From contig JBMOKU010000057.1 of assembly GCA_049324315.1 (NCBI GenBank), forward strand, positions 62,001 to 126,000: DNA of 64,000 bases, read 5' to 3'. The notes under the pieces were generated by a model. The model had not been told where the DNA came from. It did no database searches and worked only from the letters and a program-made list of their open reading frames with translations. How positions within the stretch are numbered: position 1 is the first letter of the stretch; each line of letters opens with the position of its first letter. The stretch comes from JBMOKU01 sp049324315. GTDB taxonomy: Bacteria > Bacillota > Clostridia > Peptostreptococcales > Thermotaleaceae. Positions 39,779 through 48,375 of this stretch are shown here, piece after piece. A program made the position numbers and the translations under genes.

Positions 39779-41356
39779 ATGAATGTATCGATTCGATTTA
39801 AGCTCTTACTATATATGACAGTAAATATCCTTTTGTTTGCTGTGCTTTTATACGGCTCTAATACATTTTTTGCCGAGAAATATTACATAAATCACAAAAA
39901 AAGCACCCTTATCGAAAGCAGCCAGAAGCTTTCGGAACTTATTGCAGGAAAAGGAACAGAATCCGATTTTGATGATGAAAATCTGACTTATGAAATTAAT
40001 ACACTGGAAAAAAGTATTGGGGGGACTATTTTTATCGGTACGTTAGACGGGACGCTGTATTATCCCAGTGAAAACGGACATGGTGCACCACCAAAGCCCG
40101 GCTTTATATCGGATGCTCCTTCTAACGTGGATAGAGAATCAGACCCACGTCCTAGACCTGACGCAAGATTCCTTCAGCCACCTGAGCGCAATGCAAAAGG
40201 CTGGGAACGTTATGATGAAACTTCATTTTTCTTTATAACCAAAGATCCCATTTTCAAAATAGAGACACTGCGCTATCAAGCCCAACTGGACAGCGGGCTC
40301 GTGCTATTAGTGTGGGTGCCCATGACCGGAATATCCGAGAGCGCGTCAATATCCAACAGCTTTACCGCGATCATAGGCTTGATCACAATCGTGATTACTG
40401 GAATTTGGGCGCTGATTATTTCCGGGAAATTTACCCGACCGATCATGGAAATGAACAGGATTACGAAGAAAATGTCAGAACTTGATTTTTCCCAGACGTT
40501 AAAAAATGATCATGAAGATGAAATTGGTCAATTATCTCGAAGTATAAACCACCTGTCCCACAATCTGGATCAAGCAATTAGTCAGCTGAATAGTAGAAAT
40601 AGACAATTGGAGCAGGATATTGACCGGGAACGAAAACTGGATAAAATGAGGCGTGAATTTGTTTCCAATGTATCCCATGAGCTAAGAACGCCTATCTTCT
40701 TAATACAAGGGTACGCAGACGGACTTAAAGCAAATGTAGCTGCCAACGAAGAAAAAAGAGACTTTTACTGTGATGTCATTATGGAAGAAACGGAAAAAAT
40801 GGATGTATTGCTTAAAGACCTTCTAGATCTTTCTCAGATTGAATCAGGAATGTTTCCAATCCATAAGACAGATTTCGATATTTCGCTACTGGTTAAAGAT
40901 ATTGTCTCAAAATACGAACCGATCCTAAGGGATAAAAATATTCATATATCTGTAGAGATGGAAGAAGCTTTGATGGTCCATGCTGACCCAGTAAGAATCG
41001 AGCAAGTAATGGTAAACTTCATCAACAATGCAATAGATCACGTAGACAAGGAAAAAGTCATGAAACTGACAGTAAAATCATTGGGAAATAAAGTCAAAGT
41101 TTTCGTATATAATTCAGGGCAGCCAATCCCCGAAGGGTCTTTAGATAAAATATGGACTAGCTTTTATAAGGTGGATAAAGCCAGAACAAGGGATTTCGGT
41201 GGAACGGGCCTGGGTTTATCCGTGGTCCGGGCTATCCAGGAAGCCCATTCCAATAACTATGGGGTTATCAATGTAAATGATGGTGTTGAATTCTGGTTTG
41301 AAATCGATCTAAAAGCGAAAATACAATGTGAATATTCGAGACAGATTGTGCTATAA
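39779..41356 (+). CDS. Sensor histidine kinase
   Basis: Three ATGs follow each other at 39773-39781 behind GAGGG; I choose the third for spacing, giving 525 residues. TM1 is at about residues 8-28, an external domain of roughly 165 residues follows, TM2 is near 195-217, then HAMP, a HisKA helix with FVSNVSHELRTPIF, and an HATPase with NFINNAIDH and FGGTGLGLSVVRA. The external domain contains acidic and proline-rich stretches (ESDFDDENL, APPKPG, ESDPRPRPDAR), which might sense a cation or a surface change. It pairs with the response regulator before it. Confidence 0.92.
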   Translation: MNVSIRFKLLLYMTVNILLFAVLLYGSNTFFAEKYYINHKKSTLIESSQKLSELIAGKGTESDFDDENLTYEINTLEKSIGGTIFIGTLDGTLYYPSENGHGAPPKPGFISDAPSNVDRESDPRPRPDARFLQPPERNAKGWERYDETSFFFITKDPIFKIETLRYQAQLDSGLVLLVWVPMTGISESASISNSFTAIIGLITIVITGIWALIISGKFTRPIMEMNRITKKMSELDFSQTLKNDHEDEIGQLSRSINHLSHNLDQAISQLNSRNRQLEQDIDRERKLDKMRREFVSNVSHELRTPIFLIQGYADGLKANVAANEEKRDFYCDVIMEETEKMDVLLKDLLDLSQIESGMFPIHKTDFDISLLVKDIVSKYEPILRDKNIHISVEMEEALMVHADPVRIEQVMVNFINNAIDHVDKEKVMKLTVKSLGNKVKVFVYNSGQPIPEGSLDKIWTSFYKVDKARTRDFGGTGLGLSVVRAIQEAHSNNYGVINVNDGVEFWFEIDLKAKIQCEYSRQIVL

Positions 41357-41408
41357 TACCATAGAATGGAAAAGTGAGCCCATAAGGTATTGTTTGAGGA
41401 GAGATGAT

Positions 41409-42560
41409 ATGGAAAAAATTCAGTTGATTGCTACGGCCACCTTTGGTTTAGAAGAAATGGTCAAGGTGGAAGTGAAAAAGCTGGGATTTGATGAGATAAC
41501 GGTAGAAAACGGAAAAGTCACTTTCACGGCGGATGAGGCTGCTATTCCTAAAGCCAATTTGTGGCTTCGGACAGCAGACCGCGTACTTTTAAAGATGGGA
41601 GAGTTTAAAGCCACTACATTTGAAGAACTATTTCAAGGTACAAAGGCCCTGCCCTGGGAGGAATGGATTCCCCAAAACGGTAAATTTCCCGTCATTGGAA
41701 AATCGGTAAAATCCACATTGTTTAGTGTATCAGACTGCCAAGCCATCGTGAAAAAAGCCATTGTGGAAAGATTGAAGCAGGTGTACCATACGGAATGGTT
41801 TGTGGAAGACGGACCGGAATATAAGGTGGAAGTGGCGCTATTAAAAGATGTGGTGACACTGACCATCGACACCAGCGGTGCAGGGCTACATAAAAGGGGC
41901 TACCGGGAGACGGCCAATGAGGCACCCCTCAAGGAAACCCTGGCAGCTGCCATGATCATGATCAGCCGCTGGCGGGAGGACCGGGTACTGATTGATCCCT
42001 TCTGTGGCTCAGGCACGATTCCTATTGAGGCTGCCCTCATTGGAAGAAACATTGCCCCCGGCCTTGAACGCAGCTTTGCATCGGAGGACTGGCCCAGAGT
42101 ACCCAAGCAGCTCTGGAAAGAAGCCCGACGGGAAGCACTGGCTGCTATTCGACAGGATACAAAGATTCAGATATTGGCTTCGGATATTAACGAAAGGACA
42201 TTGAAGATAGCTAAGGAAAATGCCTATAAGGCAGGTGTAGAGGATTGTATTACCTTTGCAGCGCAAGACATGGGCAAAATCAAATCCAATGCCTCTTATG
42301 GATATATTATTTGCAATCCTCCCTATGGAGAACGACTGGGAGAAATGAAGGAAGTGGAACAGCTGTACAAGAGGATGGGAGAGGCTTTTGGCCGCTTTGA
42401 CACTTGGTCTGCATATGTCCTTACCTCCCACGAAGAATTTGAAAAATTCTATGGGAAAAAGGCCAGCAAGAAGCGAAAGCTCTTTAATGGTCGACTCAAG
42501 GTAGAATACTATCAATTCTTCGGACCGAAGCCACCGAAGGAGATGTTCGGAAATTTATAA
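41409..42560 (+). CDS. THUMP-domain class I SAM-dependent RNA methyltransferase (RlmL/YpsC-like)
   Basis: I start at the ATG encoding MEKIQLIATATFGLEEM (41409) after GAGGAGAGATGAT. The 383-residue protein has a THUMP RNA-binding domain (residues 40-160) and a Rossmann methyltransferase: LIDPFCGSGTIPIEAALIGRNIAPG with the SAM motif, and the catalytic YIICNPPYGERLG. The family (COG0116, YpsC of Bacillus) makes m2G in 23S rRNA; the exact target here is inferred. It overlaps nothing and has no partner; a -10-like TATAAT lies inside the end of the kinase gene. Confidence 0.88.
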   Translation: MEKIQLIATATFGLEEMVKVEVKKLGFDEITVENGKVTFTADEAAIPKANLWLRTADRVLLKMGEFKATTFEELFQGTKALPWEEWIPQNGKFPVIGKSVKSTLFSVSDCQAIVKKAIVERLKQVYHTEWFVEDGPEYKVEVALLKDVVTLTIDTSGAGLHKRGYRETANEAPLKETLAAAMIMISRWREDRVLIDPFCGSGTIPIEAALIGRNIAPGLERSFASEDWPRVPKQLWKEARREALAAIRQDTKIQILASDINERTLKIAKENAYKAGVEDCITFAAQDMGKIKSNASYGYIICNPPYGERLGEMKEVEQLYKRMGEAFGRFDTWSAYVLTSHEEFEKFYGKKASKKRKLFNGRLKVEYYQFFGPKPPKEMFGNL

Positions 42561-42688
42561 AAGCAATGTAAGCATGCTTTTGCTTGTAAAAAGATGATAA
42601 AAATAAAATCTTCCTTGTTTAATGACGACAAATATTGGTATATAAATAGTAAGTCTGTCCACTGATAAAAATTTTAGGGGGTAACGAT

Positions 42689-42946
42689 ATGCGTAAAGTC
42701 ATTATGGGTATTCAAATCGGTCATCGCATGGAGGATGCGTTGGAGGTACAAAAGCTGCTGACTGAGAACGGGTGTATTATCAAAACAAGGCTTGGTCTTC
42801 ATGAAGCTTCGGATGCCGGTAAAACCTGCAGTGAGATTGGCCTGGTCATCTTAGAATTTATTCCGAATGTTGAAGAGAAGATCGCAAAGATGGAAGAACA
42901 ATTAAAAACCCTGGAAGATGTAAAGGTTCAGAAAATGATATTTTAA
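42689..42946 (+). CDS. Small ACT/ferredoxin-fold-like protein
   Basis: An 85-residue protein starting MRKVIMGIQIGHRMEDALEV after AGGGGGTAACGAT. Its length and beta-alpha-beta-like pattern (a regulatory fold with GCIIKTRLGLHE and IGLVILEF) resemble the TM1266-like putative iron-only hydrogenase regulators and other small ACT-like proteins. There is no DNA-binding region. The similarity is by eye and weak. A terminator follows, so it is a single gene. Confidence 0.6.
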   Translation: MRKVIMGIQIGHRMEDALEVQKLLTENGCIIKTRLGLHEASDAGKTCSEIGLVILEFIPNVEEKIAKMEEQLKTLEDVKVQKMIF

Positions 42947-42951
42947 TCAGA

Positions 42952-42985
42952 AAGATCGCTTGGTGTAAGCCTGGCGGTCTTTTAT
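42952..42985 (+). terminator. Terminator after the ACT-like gene
   Basis: AAAGATCGC pairs with GCGGTCTTT (with a G-U pair), followed by TATG and further T-rich sequence. Confidence 0.65.
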
Positions 42986-43033
42986 GTTATAATTGAATGG
43001 AATAAGGGAATTGAATGATAAGGAGGTGAAGGT

Positions 43034-43249
43034 ATGCCAATTTATGAATATAAATGCGATGATTGCGGTAAAGCTTTTGATATGCTGATGAAAATGAGTG
43101 AAAGAGATAAGGAAATGGTATGTCCTGACTGCGGCAGCAAGCAGGTGAAAAAACAGTTTTCAACCTTTGGTGTCAGTGAAAAACCAGGAGGCAGCCAGCC
43201 GGTACCGCCCTGTGGTGGCGGCTGCTGTGGTGGGCAGTGCGGCATGTAG
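43034..43249 (+). CDS. FmdB family zinc-ribbon protein
   Basis: A 71-residue protein MPIYEYKCDDCGKAFDML, a standard FmdB/CxxC_CXXC_SSSS ribbon with two CxxC pairs (CDDC, CPDC). The C-terminus is Gly/Cys-rich (CGGGCCGGQC), giving four further cysteines after the ribbon, which is common in clostridial members and may bind another metal. AAGGAGGTGAAGGT is a near-perfect ribosome binding site. Function unknown. Confidence 0.85.
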   Translation: MPIYEYKCDDCGKAFDMLMKMSERDKEMVCPDCGSKQVKKQFSTFGVSEKPGGSQPVPPCGGGCCGGQCGM

Positions 43250-43255
43250 ATGTTT

Positions 43256-43297
43256 TTAAAAAGGAGCTGTGGGTTTCATTCCACAACTCCTTTTAAT
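43256..43297. terminator. Bidirectional terminator between fmdB-like and MATE genes
   Basis: AAAAGGAG-TGTGG pairs with CCACA-CTCCTTTT, flanked by T on one side and A on the other. Confidence 0.85.
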
Positions 43298-43302
43298 TTT
43301 TA

Positions 43303-44649
43303 CTAAAAACGTATCTCCGCCCATTTTTTACTGTGAAATCTTCTAAAGGTAATATAGCAGAATACTGAAAAAGAAGCGATCTCTGCAAACCACATACCGG
43401 CTACGCCAGCGTGTAGGAGAATGATAAAAACATAAGAAAGTGGAACAAACATGATCCAAAGCCGCAGGGCAGAGATAACCATAACCGCCCGTGTGTCTCC
43501 GGCACCTCGAAGGGCACCGGAAAGGATAATCATGAAGTTCAGCGGCGGTTGATTAAAACCGGCTACTCTCATGGCTAAAACGGAACCGAGAATAATCGGC
43601 ATGTCCTTCGTGAAAATCCCTACTAAAAACTTAGGGAAAGCGAAGAAGAGAATGCCCATGAAGATGCCCCATGCAATGCCCAAACCTGTGGCAGTGTAGC
43701 CTGTTTTTAACGCTTTGTCTACGTCCTCTTCTCCCAAAGCCTTTCCAACAAGGGTAGCGGCAGCGATGGAAAGGCCAACGGCGGGCATGAAGGAAAGGGA
43801 TTCAATGTTCAAAAGAATGCGGAACGCCGCTTCCGAATTGGTGTCAAGCTGGGACACAATAACGCCTGCAGCCAGAAAGGATACCTGCATTAAAAACTGT
43901 TCGATGGCCCCCGGATAACTGAGCTGCCACAAGGGCTTCAATAGATCGTATTGTATTTTCAGATTTGATAATATCAGTTTTATATGATTTTTTCCCTTAA
44001 AGCATACATAAAGGTATATCACAACACCAATGCCTCTGGAAATGGTGGTAGAAAGTGCAGCCCCTGCAATACCTAGGCTTGGGAAAATCCATACGCCTTT
44101 TATGAGTACATAATTGCCGATGACATTTAAAACGTTGGTTATCCCTGTAACATACATAGGTGTTTTTGTATCTCCTGCACCTCTGAGACTGGCAGCACAG
44201 GAAAAGGATACAAACATAAAGGGTATGCTGTAGGAGACAATGGTAAAATAGGAAAGGCATAATTCAAATACTTCCTGAGAAATATCGTAGATGCCTAAAG
44301 CCTTGTCTGCAAACAATATGGAGAATGTGGCAATAATAATACCAATCAGAATATTTAAAGATAGGTTCTGCCCTGCAACTTTATTCAGCTTCTCATAATT
44401 CTTCTCTCCATAGCTGCGGGAGATCATCGCTGTGGCCCCCGTGTTAAAGGAGGCGAAAATAAAGATTAGGGTAAAAATCAGTTGATTGGCAAATCCTGCT
44501 GCAGAAAGACCTTCTTTACCCACCATACGGCCGATCATTAAAGTATCGGCAATGCCTACCAGGGTATTCAGACTCATTTCAATGACTGCAGGAAGGGCGA
44601 TGGTCAGGATGGATAATATAAGGGTTTTATGATTTTTTAGAACGTTCAT
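43303..44649 (-). CDS. MATE family efflux transporter
   Basis: I start at the ATG encoding MNVLKNHKTLILSI (44649) because GGAG lies 7 bases upstream. The 448-residue protein has twelve TM helices in two homologous halves; motifs include SLNTLVGIADTLMIGRMVG, SAAGFANQLI, and the repeated GAGDT (SLRGAGDTKTP and ALRGAGDTRAV). MATE pumps export drugs or metabolites with H+ or Na+. No regulator gene is adjacent, but a hairpin with a U-rich tail lies in its leader. Confidence 0.9.
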   Translation of the reverse strand: MNVLKNHKTLILSILTIALPAVIEMSLNTLVGIADTLMIGRMVGKEGLSAAGFANQLIFTLIFIFASFNTGATAMISRSYGEKNYEKLNKVAGQNLSLNILIGIIIATFSILFADKALGIYDISQEVFELCLSYFTIVSYSIPFMFVSFSCAASLRGAGDTKTPMYVTGITNVLNVIGNYVLIKGVWIFPSLGIAGAALSTTISRGIGVVIYLYVCFKGKNHIKLILSNLKIQYDLLKPLWQLSYPGAIEQFLMQVSFLAAGVIVSQLDTNSEAAFRILLNIESLSFMPAVGLSIAAATLVGKALGEEDVDKALKTGYTATGLGIAWGIFMGILFFAFPKFLVGIFTKDMPIILGSVLAMRVAGFNQPPLNFMIILSGALRGAGDTRAVMVISALRLWIMFVPLSYVFIILLHAGVAGMWFAEIASFSVFCYITFRRFHSKKWAEIRF

Positions 44650-44702
44650 AGGTTTCTCCATGTTATTTTAAAATTTAGTATATCGAAACTTTGCAAAAGA
44701 AA

Positions 44703-44737
44703 ATATCCTAATAAGCATATTTTATTAGGATATCTTA
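44703..44737 (-). terminator. Terminator-like hairpin in the MATE gene leader
   Basis: On the minus strand ATATCCTAATAA pairs perfectly with TTATTAGGATAT and is followed by TTTCTTTT, about 50 bases before the MATE start. A -10 TGCTATACT lies just upstream (near 44755), so the hairpin would be near the 5' end of the mRNA. It may attenuate transcription or be an operator. Confidence 0.55.
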
Positions 44738-44813
44738 AAGTTACTTTACCAGTATAGCACAGATTACCAGTATTTGCTATATCAAGTTATGGCCTCGAAC
44801 GGGCGCAGCTATT

Positions 44814-45068
44814 TTATTTAACATGGACTCGACCTTCTTCTATCAGGTGGTTAACGATCTTTATAGAGATGCCTAATTCCTTTTGAATGTCAAAAGGGGT
44901 TTTAGAAGGATTATCTTGAAGATACTCCCGCACTGAACGATAGACTTCATCCATAGAAGTATCACATCGTTCACAATAACCGTAGGCAGAAGGTTTTCTA
45001 ATTAACCCTTTACATATTTTGCAGGTTTTTGAAGAGTAAAACGCATCATAATTTGCTTTTTCACCCAT
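44814..45068 (-). CDS. YvyF/TIGR03826-like protein (zinc ribbon plus HTH)
   Basis: I start at the ATG encoding MGEKANYDAFY (45068), 8 bases after GAGGAGG. The 84-residue protein has two CxxC pairs (CKIC and CERC) in the first half and a helix-turn-helix-like second half (TPFDIQKELGISIKIVNHLIEEG). This matches the TIGR03826 group, usually encoded in flagellar operons of Firmicutes (YvyF). No flagellar gene surrounds it here, so the role is open. Confidence 0.75.
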   Translation of the reverse strand: MGEKANYDAFYSSKTCKICKGLIRKPSAYGYCERCDTSMDEVYRSVREYLQDNPSKTPFDIQKELGISIKIVNHLIEEGRVHVK

Positions 45069-45183
45069 GTTCACTGCCTCCTCGTTCCATCGTATTTATA
45101 TATCATACGGAGGACAAGCAATATTTTGGTACCTATTGATTAACATTATATTACATTTTTCAAAAAAATAACGTAGGACTTAA

Positions 45184-45215
45184 GATGGAACTGTCCCCGT
45201 GGCGTAGCGAATATA
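45184..45215 (+). repeat. Solo arm of a family A repeat
   Basis: GATGGAACTGTCCCCGTGGC followed by GTAGCG repeats the right arm seen at 16094-16120 and the reverse complement of 57044-57065. No complementary left arm is next to it, so it is a truncated copy. Confidence 0.65.
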
Positions 45216-45336
45216 CAAGGAAGGAAAATGCAGCGGTATATCGAAATAATTACTATAATATGATATTATGATAGACCTGGATGGGTATATATTGATTACA
45301 AGGAACATTTTATTCATAAAGTAAGGAGGGATTTAT

Positions 45337-45909
45337 ATGTCTAGATTGCAGTCTGACAAGACGGCTTTATTGGTGATCGATGTACAGTGGGATTTCTGGA
45401 GGTGGAAGCTGCCGCAGGTTCCGCCTGAATACCTGCTGACCAATCTGAAAAAGATGATTCAGTTCTGTAGAAATGAAGGAATCAAAGTGATTTATATGAA
45501 GCACATCAGTCAAAATGATTGGAGTGAATATTTTATTGAAGGAACAGAAGGGGTAGAGATTATGGAAGAAATCAAGCATCTTCCAGAGGATATCATCGTT
45601 ACAAAGCATACACCAGGAGGTTTTTTCGGTACGGATCTACATGAGATTCTTCAGAAACAAGGAATTGAAAATATAGTTATTACAGGACTGCAGACAGATC
45701 ATTGCTGTGATACCACTACGAGAGAAGCCCACGCCCTAGGGTATAGAACCTACTTCATCGAAGATTGTACGGCTACCTTTGATGTGACAGGACGTAAGGG
45801 AGAGCGTATTTCAAGAGAAGAGATTCAAAGAGTTGAAATCGCAGTACTATCCAGTGGATTTGCCACATGCTTAACTACCGATGAGTTTATAAGATTGATG
45901 GAGGTCTAA
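45337..45909 (+). CDS. Isochorismatase family cysteine hydrolase
   Basis: A 190-residue cysteine hydrolase. Asp in TALLVIDVQWDFW, Lys in IVTKHTPGGFFGTDL, the cis-peptide region, and Cys in ITGLQTDHCCDTTTREAHALGY give the catalytic triad of the isochorismatase/nicotinamidase superfamily. Length is usual. The substrate is not evident. It starts after AAGGAGGGATTTAT and is followed 8 bases later by truA. Confidence 0.85.
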   Translation: MSRLQSDKTALLVIDVQWDFWRWKLPQVPPEYLLTNLKKMIQFCRNEGIKVIYMKHISQNDWSEYFIEGTEGVEIMEEIKHLPEDIIVTKHTPGGFFGTDLHEILQKQGIENIVITGLQTDHCCDTTTREAHALGYRTYFIEDCTATFDVTGRKGERISREEIQRVEIAVLSSGFATCLTTDEFIRLMEV

Positions 45910-45917
45910 CAATAAAA

Positions 45918-46658
45918 ATGCGCAATATAAAAATGACGATTGAGTATGACGGGTCAAAATATAATGGATGGCAAAGACTAGGGAATACAGATAATACCAT
46001 TCAGCAAAAGATCGAAAACGTGCTGGAACGGATGACGGAGGAAAAGATTGAGATTATTGGTTCAGGAAGAACAGATGCCGGCGTGCATGCCTTGGGTCAA
46101 GTGGCTAATTTTCACACCAACAGTCAGTTGACGGTGGATGCTATTCGGGATTATTGCAATCAATATCTTCCTCAGGATATTGTCATAAGGGATGTGGAAG
46201 AGGTGGAGCATCGGTTCCATGCCCGATACAATGCTGTGGGTAAAAAATATGTTTACAGTATATGGAACAGTAAAATACCTACGGCTTTTCACAGGAAATA
46301 TACGTATTTTATTCCTGAGAAGCTGAATATAGCAGAAATGAAGAAAGGGTCTCGATACTTTGTAGGAACCCATGATTTTCAAGCCTTTACTTCTATGAAG
46401 TCCAAGAAAAAATCCACAGTCAGAGAAATTTATTCCATTGAATTTCAGGTTGAAGGGCCTCGATTGGATATCATCTATCGTGGGAACGGATTCTTGCACA
46501 ACATGATTCGTATCATGACAGGAACGTTGATCGAGATAGGACAAGGAAAATTAAAGGCAAAGGATATAGAAGGGATTATGGCAGGGAAAGTCCGAGCCAA
46601 TGCAGGCGTCACTGCACCAGCTCAAGGGCTGTGCCTGTATGAAGTTTATTATGAATGA
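45918..46658 (+). CDS. truA: tRNA pseudouridine synthase A
   Basis: A 246-residue TruA. NIKMTIEYDGSKYNGWQRL is the standard N-terminus, IEIIGSGRTDAGVHALGQVANF has the catalytic Asp, and FLHNMIRIMTGTLIEIGQG is the C-terminal motif. It makes pseudouridine at positions 38-40 of the tRNA anticodon arm. GGAGG overlaps the end of the isochorismatase gene 13 bases before the ATG, so the two are likely co-transcribed; a terminator follows. Confidence 0.95.
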   Translation: MRNIKMTIEYDGSKYNGWQRLGNTDNTIQQKIENVLERMTEEKIEIIGSGRTDAGVHALGQVANFHTNSQLTVDAIRDYCNQYLPQDIVIRDVEEVEHRFHARYNAVGKKYVYSIWNSKIPTAFHRKYTYFIPEKLNIAEMKKGSRYFVGTHDFQAFTSMKSKKKSTVREIYSIEFQVEGPRLDIIYRGNGFLHNMIRIMTGTLIEIGQGKLKAKDIEGIMAGKVRANAGVTAPAQGLCLYEVYYE

Positions 46659-46712
46659 TACTTTTTCTTGGTTCCATTACCCTGGGAACAAAATTGATTA
46701 ATTTAGCTTTCA

Positions 46713-46753
46713 AAAAACGATCTGCATTGAAACAAACAGGTCGTTTTTTATTG
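46713..46753 (+). terminator. Terminator of truA
   Basis: AAAAAACGA-CTG pairs with CAG-TCGTTTTTT with one mismatch, plus T-rich tail. Confidence 0.8.
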
Positions 46754-46790
46754 TTAAAGAGCGTGCACAAAATTACTGTGAATAACATAA

Positions 46791-46817
46791 CTGTAGGGGC
46801 GCGTATTGCGCGTCCGC
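46791..46817 (+). repeat. Family B hairpin repeat, copy 8
   Basis: CTGTAGGGGCGCGTATTGCG followed by CGTCCGC, nearly identical to copy 6 inside the interrupted repeat at 16050. Confidence 0.7.
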
Positions 46818-46831
46818 TTTGTCCTACAAAA

Positions 46832-47108
46832 AGAATTGAGCCATCCTATCAATGAATAGGTGACTCAATTCTATGGTGAATAGAATCGGAAGTAACGATA
46901 ACAGCCTTTCCGGATAAAACAATAGGGGTATATCACGTAATCTTTCGACCTTCTTTCTTGTAAACCTTTTGATGCATTGGAGGATGCTTTAGTACATGAA
47001 TCAATCTGTCGAATCAGGTTGCAAAACCATTTGAGAAAACATCTCTTGCACGGAAGACTGTTAACAGAGTTACCGGATTCTATTCGGTAAGAAGATGAAA
47101 TCTTCTTA
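46832..47108. other. Structured inverted-repeat element, possibly a small non-autonomous mobile element or ncRNA
   Basis: The core 46878-47085 has imperfect terminal inverted repeats of about 35 bases, GAATAGAATC..TAAC..TAACAG..TT.CCG, around 140 bases of unique sequence. Outside it, AGAATTGAG/CTCAATTCT (46834-46873) forms a hairpin on the left and AAGAAGAT/ATCTTCTT (47090-47107) one on the right. The only ORF inside (minus strand, 90 codons, Cys-rich) has no ribosome binding site. The remaining part of 46659-47329 holds a repeat, a terminator and the potA promoter. Confidence 0.45.
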
Positions 47109-47185
47109 TTATAATTATACCTCGTTATTTTATGTTTAATCATAAAAATTTTTTTCTTTTAGATGAAAGATGTTACTTGTAAATG

Positions 47186-47214
47186 TTGACAAATAAGAAC
47201 AAAAAAAATATAAT
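47186..47214 (+). promoter_or_regulatory. Consensus promoter of potABCD
   Basis: Perfect TTGACA (47186-47191) and TATAAT (47209-47214) with a 17-bp spacer. The start is expected at about 47221, right at the edge of the long palindrome. Confidence 0.88.
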
Positions 47215-47221
47215 AAATTGA

Positions 47222-47260
47222 ATTTAGTTTTAGTAAACTTAAAGTTTACTAAAACTAAAT
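47222..47260. promoter_or_regulatory. 39-bp perfect palindrome at the potABCD start site
   Basis: ATTTAGTTTTAGTAAACTT (47222-47240) and AAGTTTACTAAAACTAAAT (47242-47260) are exact reverse complements about a single central A. It covers +1 to +40, so it could be a double operator for a dimeric repressor. Transcribed, it would form a 19-bp A/U-rich hairpin at the very 5' end of the mRNA. Confidence 0.8.
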
Positions 47261-47329
47261 AGATATATAAATCTTCAACATGGAAATATAAGAACCAGTA
47301 TATGTTGCTGTGATAACGGGGGGGATAAG

Positions 47330-48373
47330 ATGAACGAATATATCATTGCGTTAAAAGGTTTGTCCAAGTCCTTTGGAGAAAAAGAGGCTCTTTGGGATAT
47401 CAACCTTGGCATAAAACCAAAGGAATTTGTTACGTTATTAGGCCCCAGCGGCTGTGGCAAGACGACAACTCTGCGGATTATCGGAGGGTTTGAAACTGCC
47501 ACGTCGGGGGATGTATTTTTTGAAGGGAAAAAAATTAACGATATCCCACCCTACCAACGACAGATTAATACGGTTTTTCAAAAATATGCGCTATTTCCAC
47601 ATTTAAACGTGTTTGAAAATATAGCCTTTGGGTTGAAAATTAAAAAAATGGATGCAAAGACTATTGAAGAAAAAGTAAAAGCCATGCTGTCACTCGTGAA
47701 TTTGGAAGGGTTTGAAAAAAGAAAGGTACATTCCTTAAGTGGCGGTCAGCAGCAAAGGATTGCTATTGCCAGAGCTTTGGTCAATGAACCAAAGGTACTG
47801 CTCTTGGACGAGCCACTGGGTGCTCTGGACTTAAAGCTTCGAAAAGAAATGCAGCTGGAACTGAAAAATATGCAGCAGCGTGTTGGAATTACTTTTATTT
47901 ATGTCACCCATGATCAGGAGGAAGCCCTTACCATGTCTGACCGCGTGGTGGTTATGAGCGATGGAGAAATCCAGCAAATCGGAACGCCTGAGGATATTTA
48001 CAATGAACCGGTAAATCGATTTGTTGCTGACTTTATCGGCGAAGGAAATATCCTGGAGGGGATCATGCTGGAAGATTATCGTGTGAAGATGGAAGGAAAG
48101 GTATTTACCTGTGTTGATAAAGGCTTCCAACAGAATGAAGAAATTGAAGTTCTAGTGCGTCCAGAGGATATCCAAATTGTTAAGCCTGAAAACGGCATGT
48201 TAAAGGGTACTGTAGAGTCAGTGGTTTTCAAAGGCGTACACTATGAGATTATGGTTAAAGATGAAACAGGCATGAAGTGGATGATTCATAGTATACACAT
48301 AGCCCATGTGGGCGAAGCGGTGGGCATGGATTTTGAGCCTGAGGCCATACATATCATGAAAAAGGCGGTGTAG
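47330..48373 (+). CDS. potA: Spermidine/putrescine ABC transporter ATP-binding protein PotA
   Basis: A 347-residue ABC ATPase: Walker A GPSGCGKTTTLRIIGG, signature HSLSGGQQQRIAIARALV, Walker B VLLLDEPLGALD, and a C-terminal TOBE domain (VRPEDIQIV). FQKYALFPHLNV is typical of PotA. It energises polyamine uptake with PotB, PotC and PotD, encoded directly behind with 2-base and overlapping junctions. The operon has a perfect promoter and a large palindrome. Confidence 0.92.
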   Translation: MNEYIIALKGLSKSFGEKEALWDINLGIKPKEFVTLLGPSGCGKTTTLRIIGGFETATSGDVFFEGKKINDIPPYQRQINTVFQKYALFPHLNVFENIAFGLKIKKMDAKTIEEKVKAMLSLVNLEGFEKRKVHSLSGGQQQRIAIARALVNEPKVLLLDEPLGALDLKLRKEMQLELKNMQQRVGITFIYVTHDQEEALTMSDRVVVMSDGEIQQIGTPEDIYNEPVNRFVADFIGEGNILEGIMLEDYRVKMEGKVFTCVDKGFQQNEEIEVLVRPEDIQIVKPENGMLKGTVESVVFKGVHYEIMVKDETGMKWMIHSIHIAHVGEAVGMDFEPEAIHIMKKAV

Positions 48374-48375
48374 GC

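Noticed and set aside
46871..47143. Minus-strand 90-codon Cys-rich ORF
   Set aside because: It has no ribosome binding site, spans the inverted repeats of the 208-bp element and resembles no family I know.
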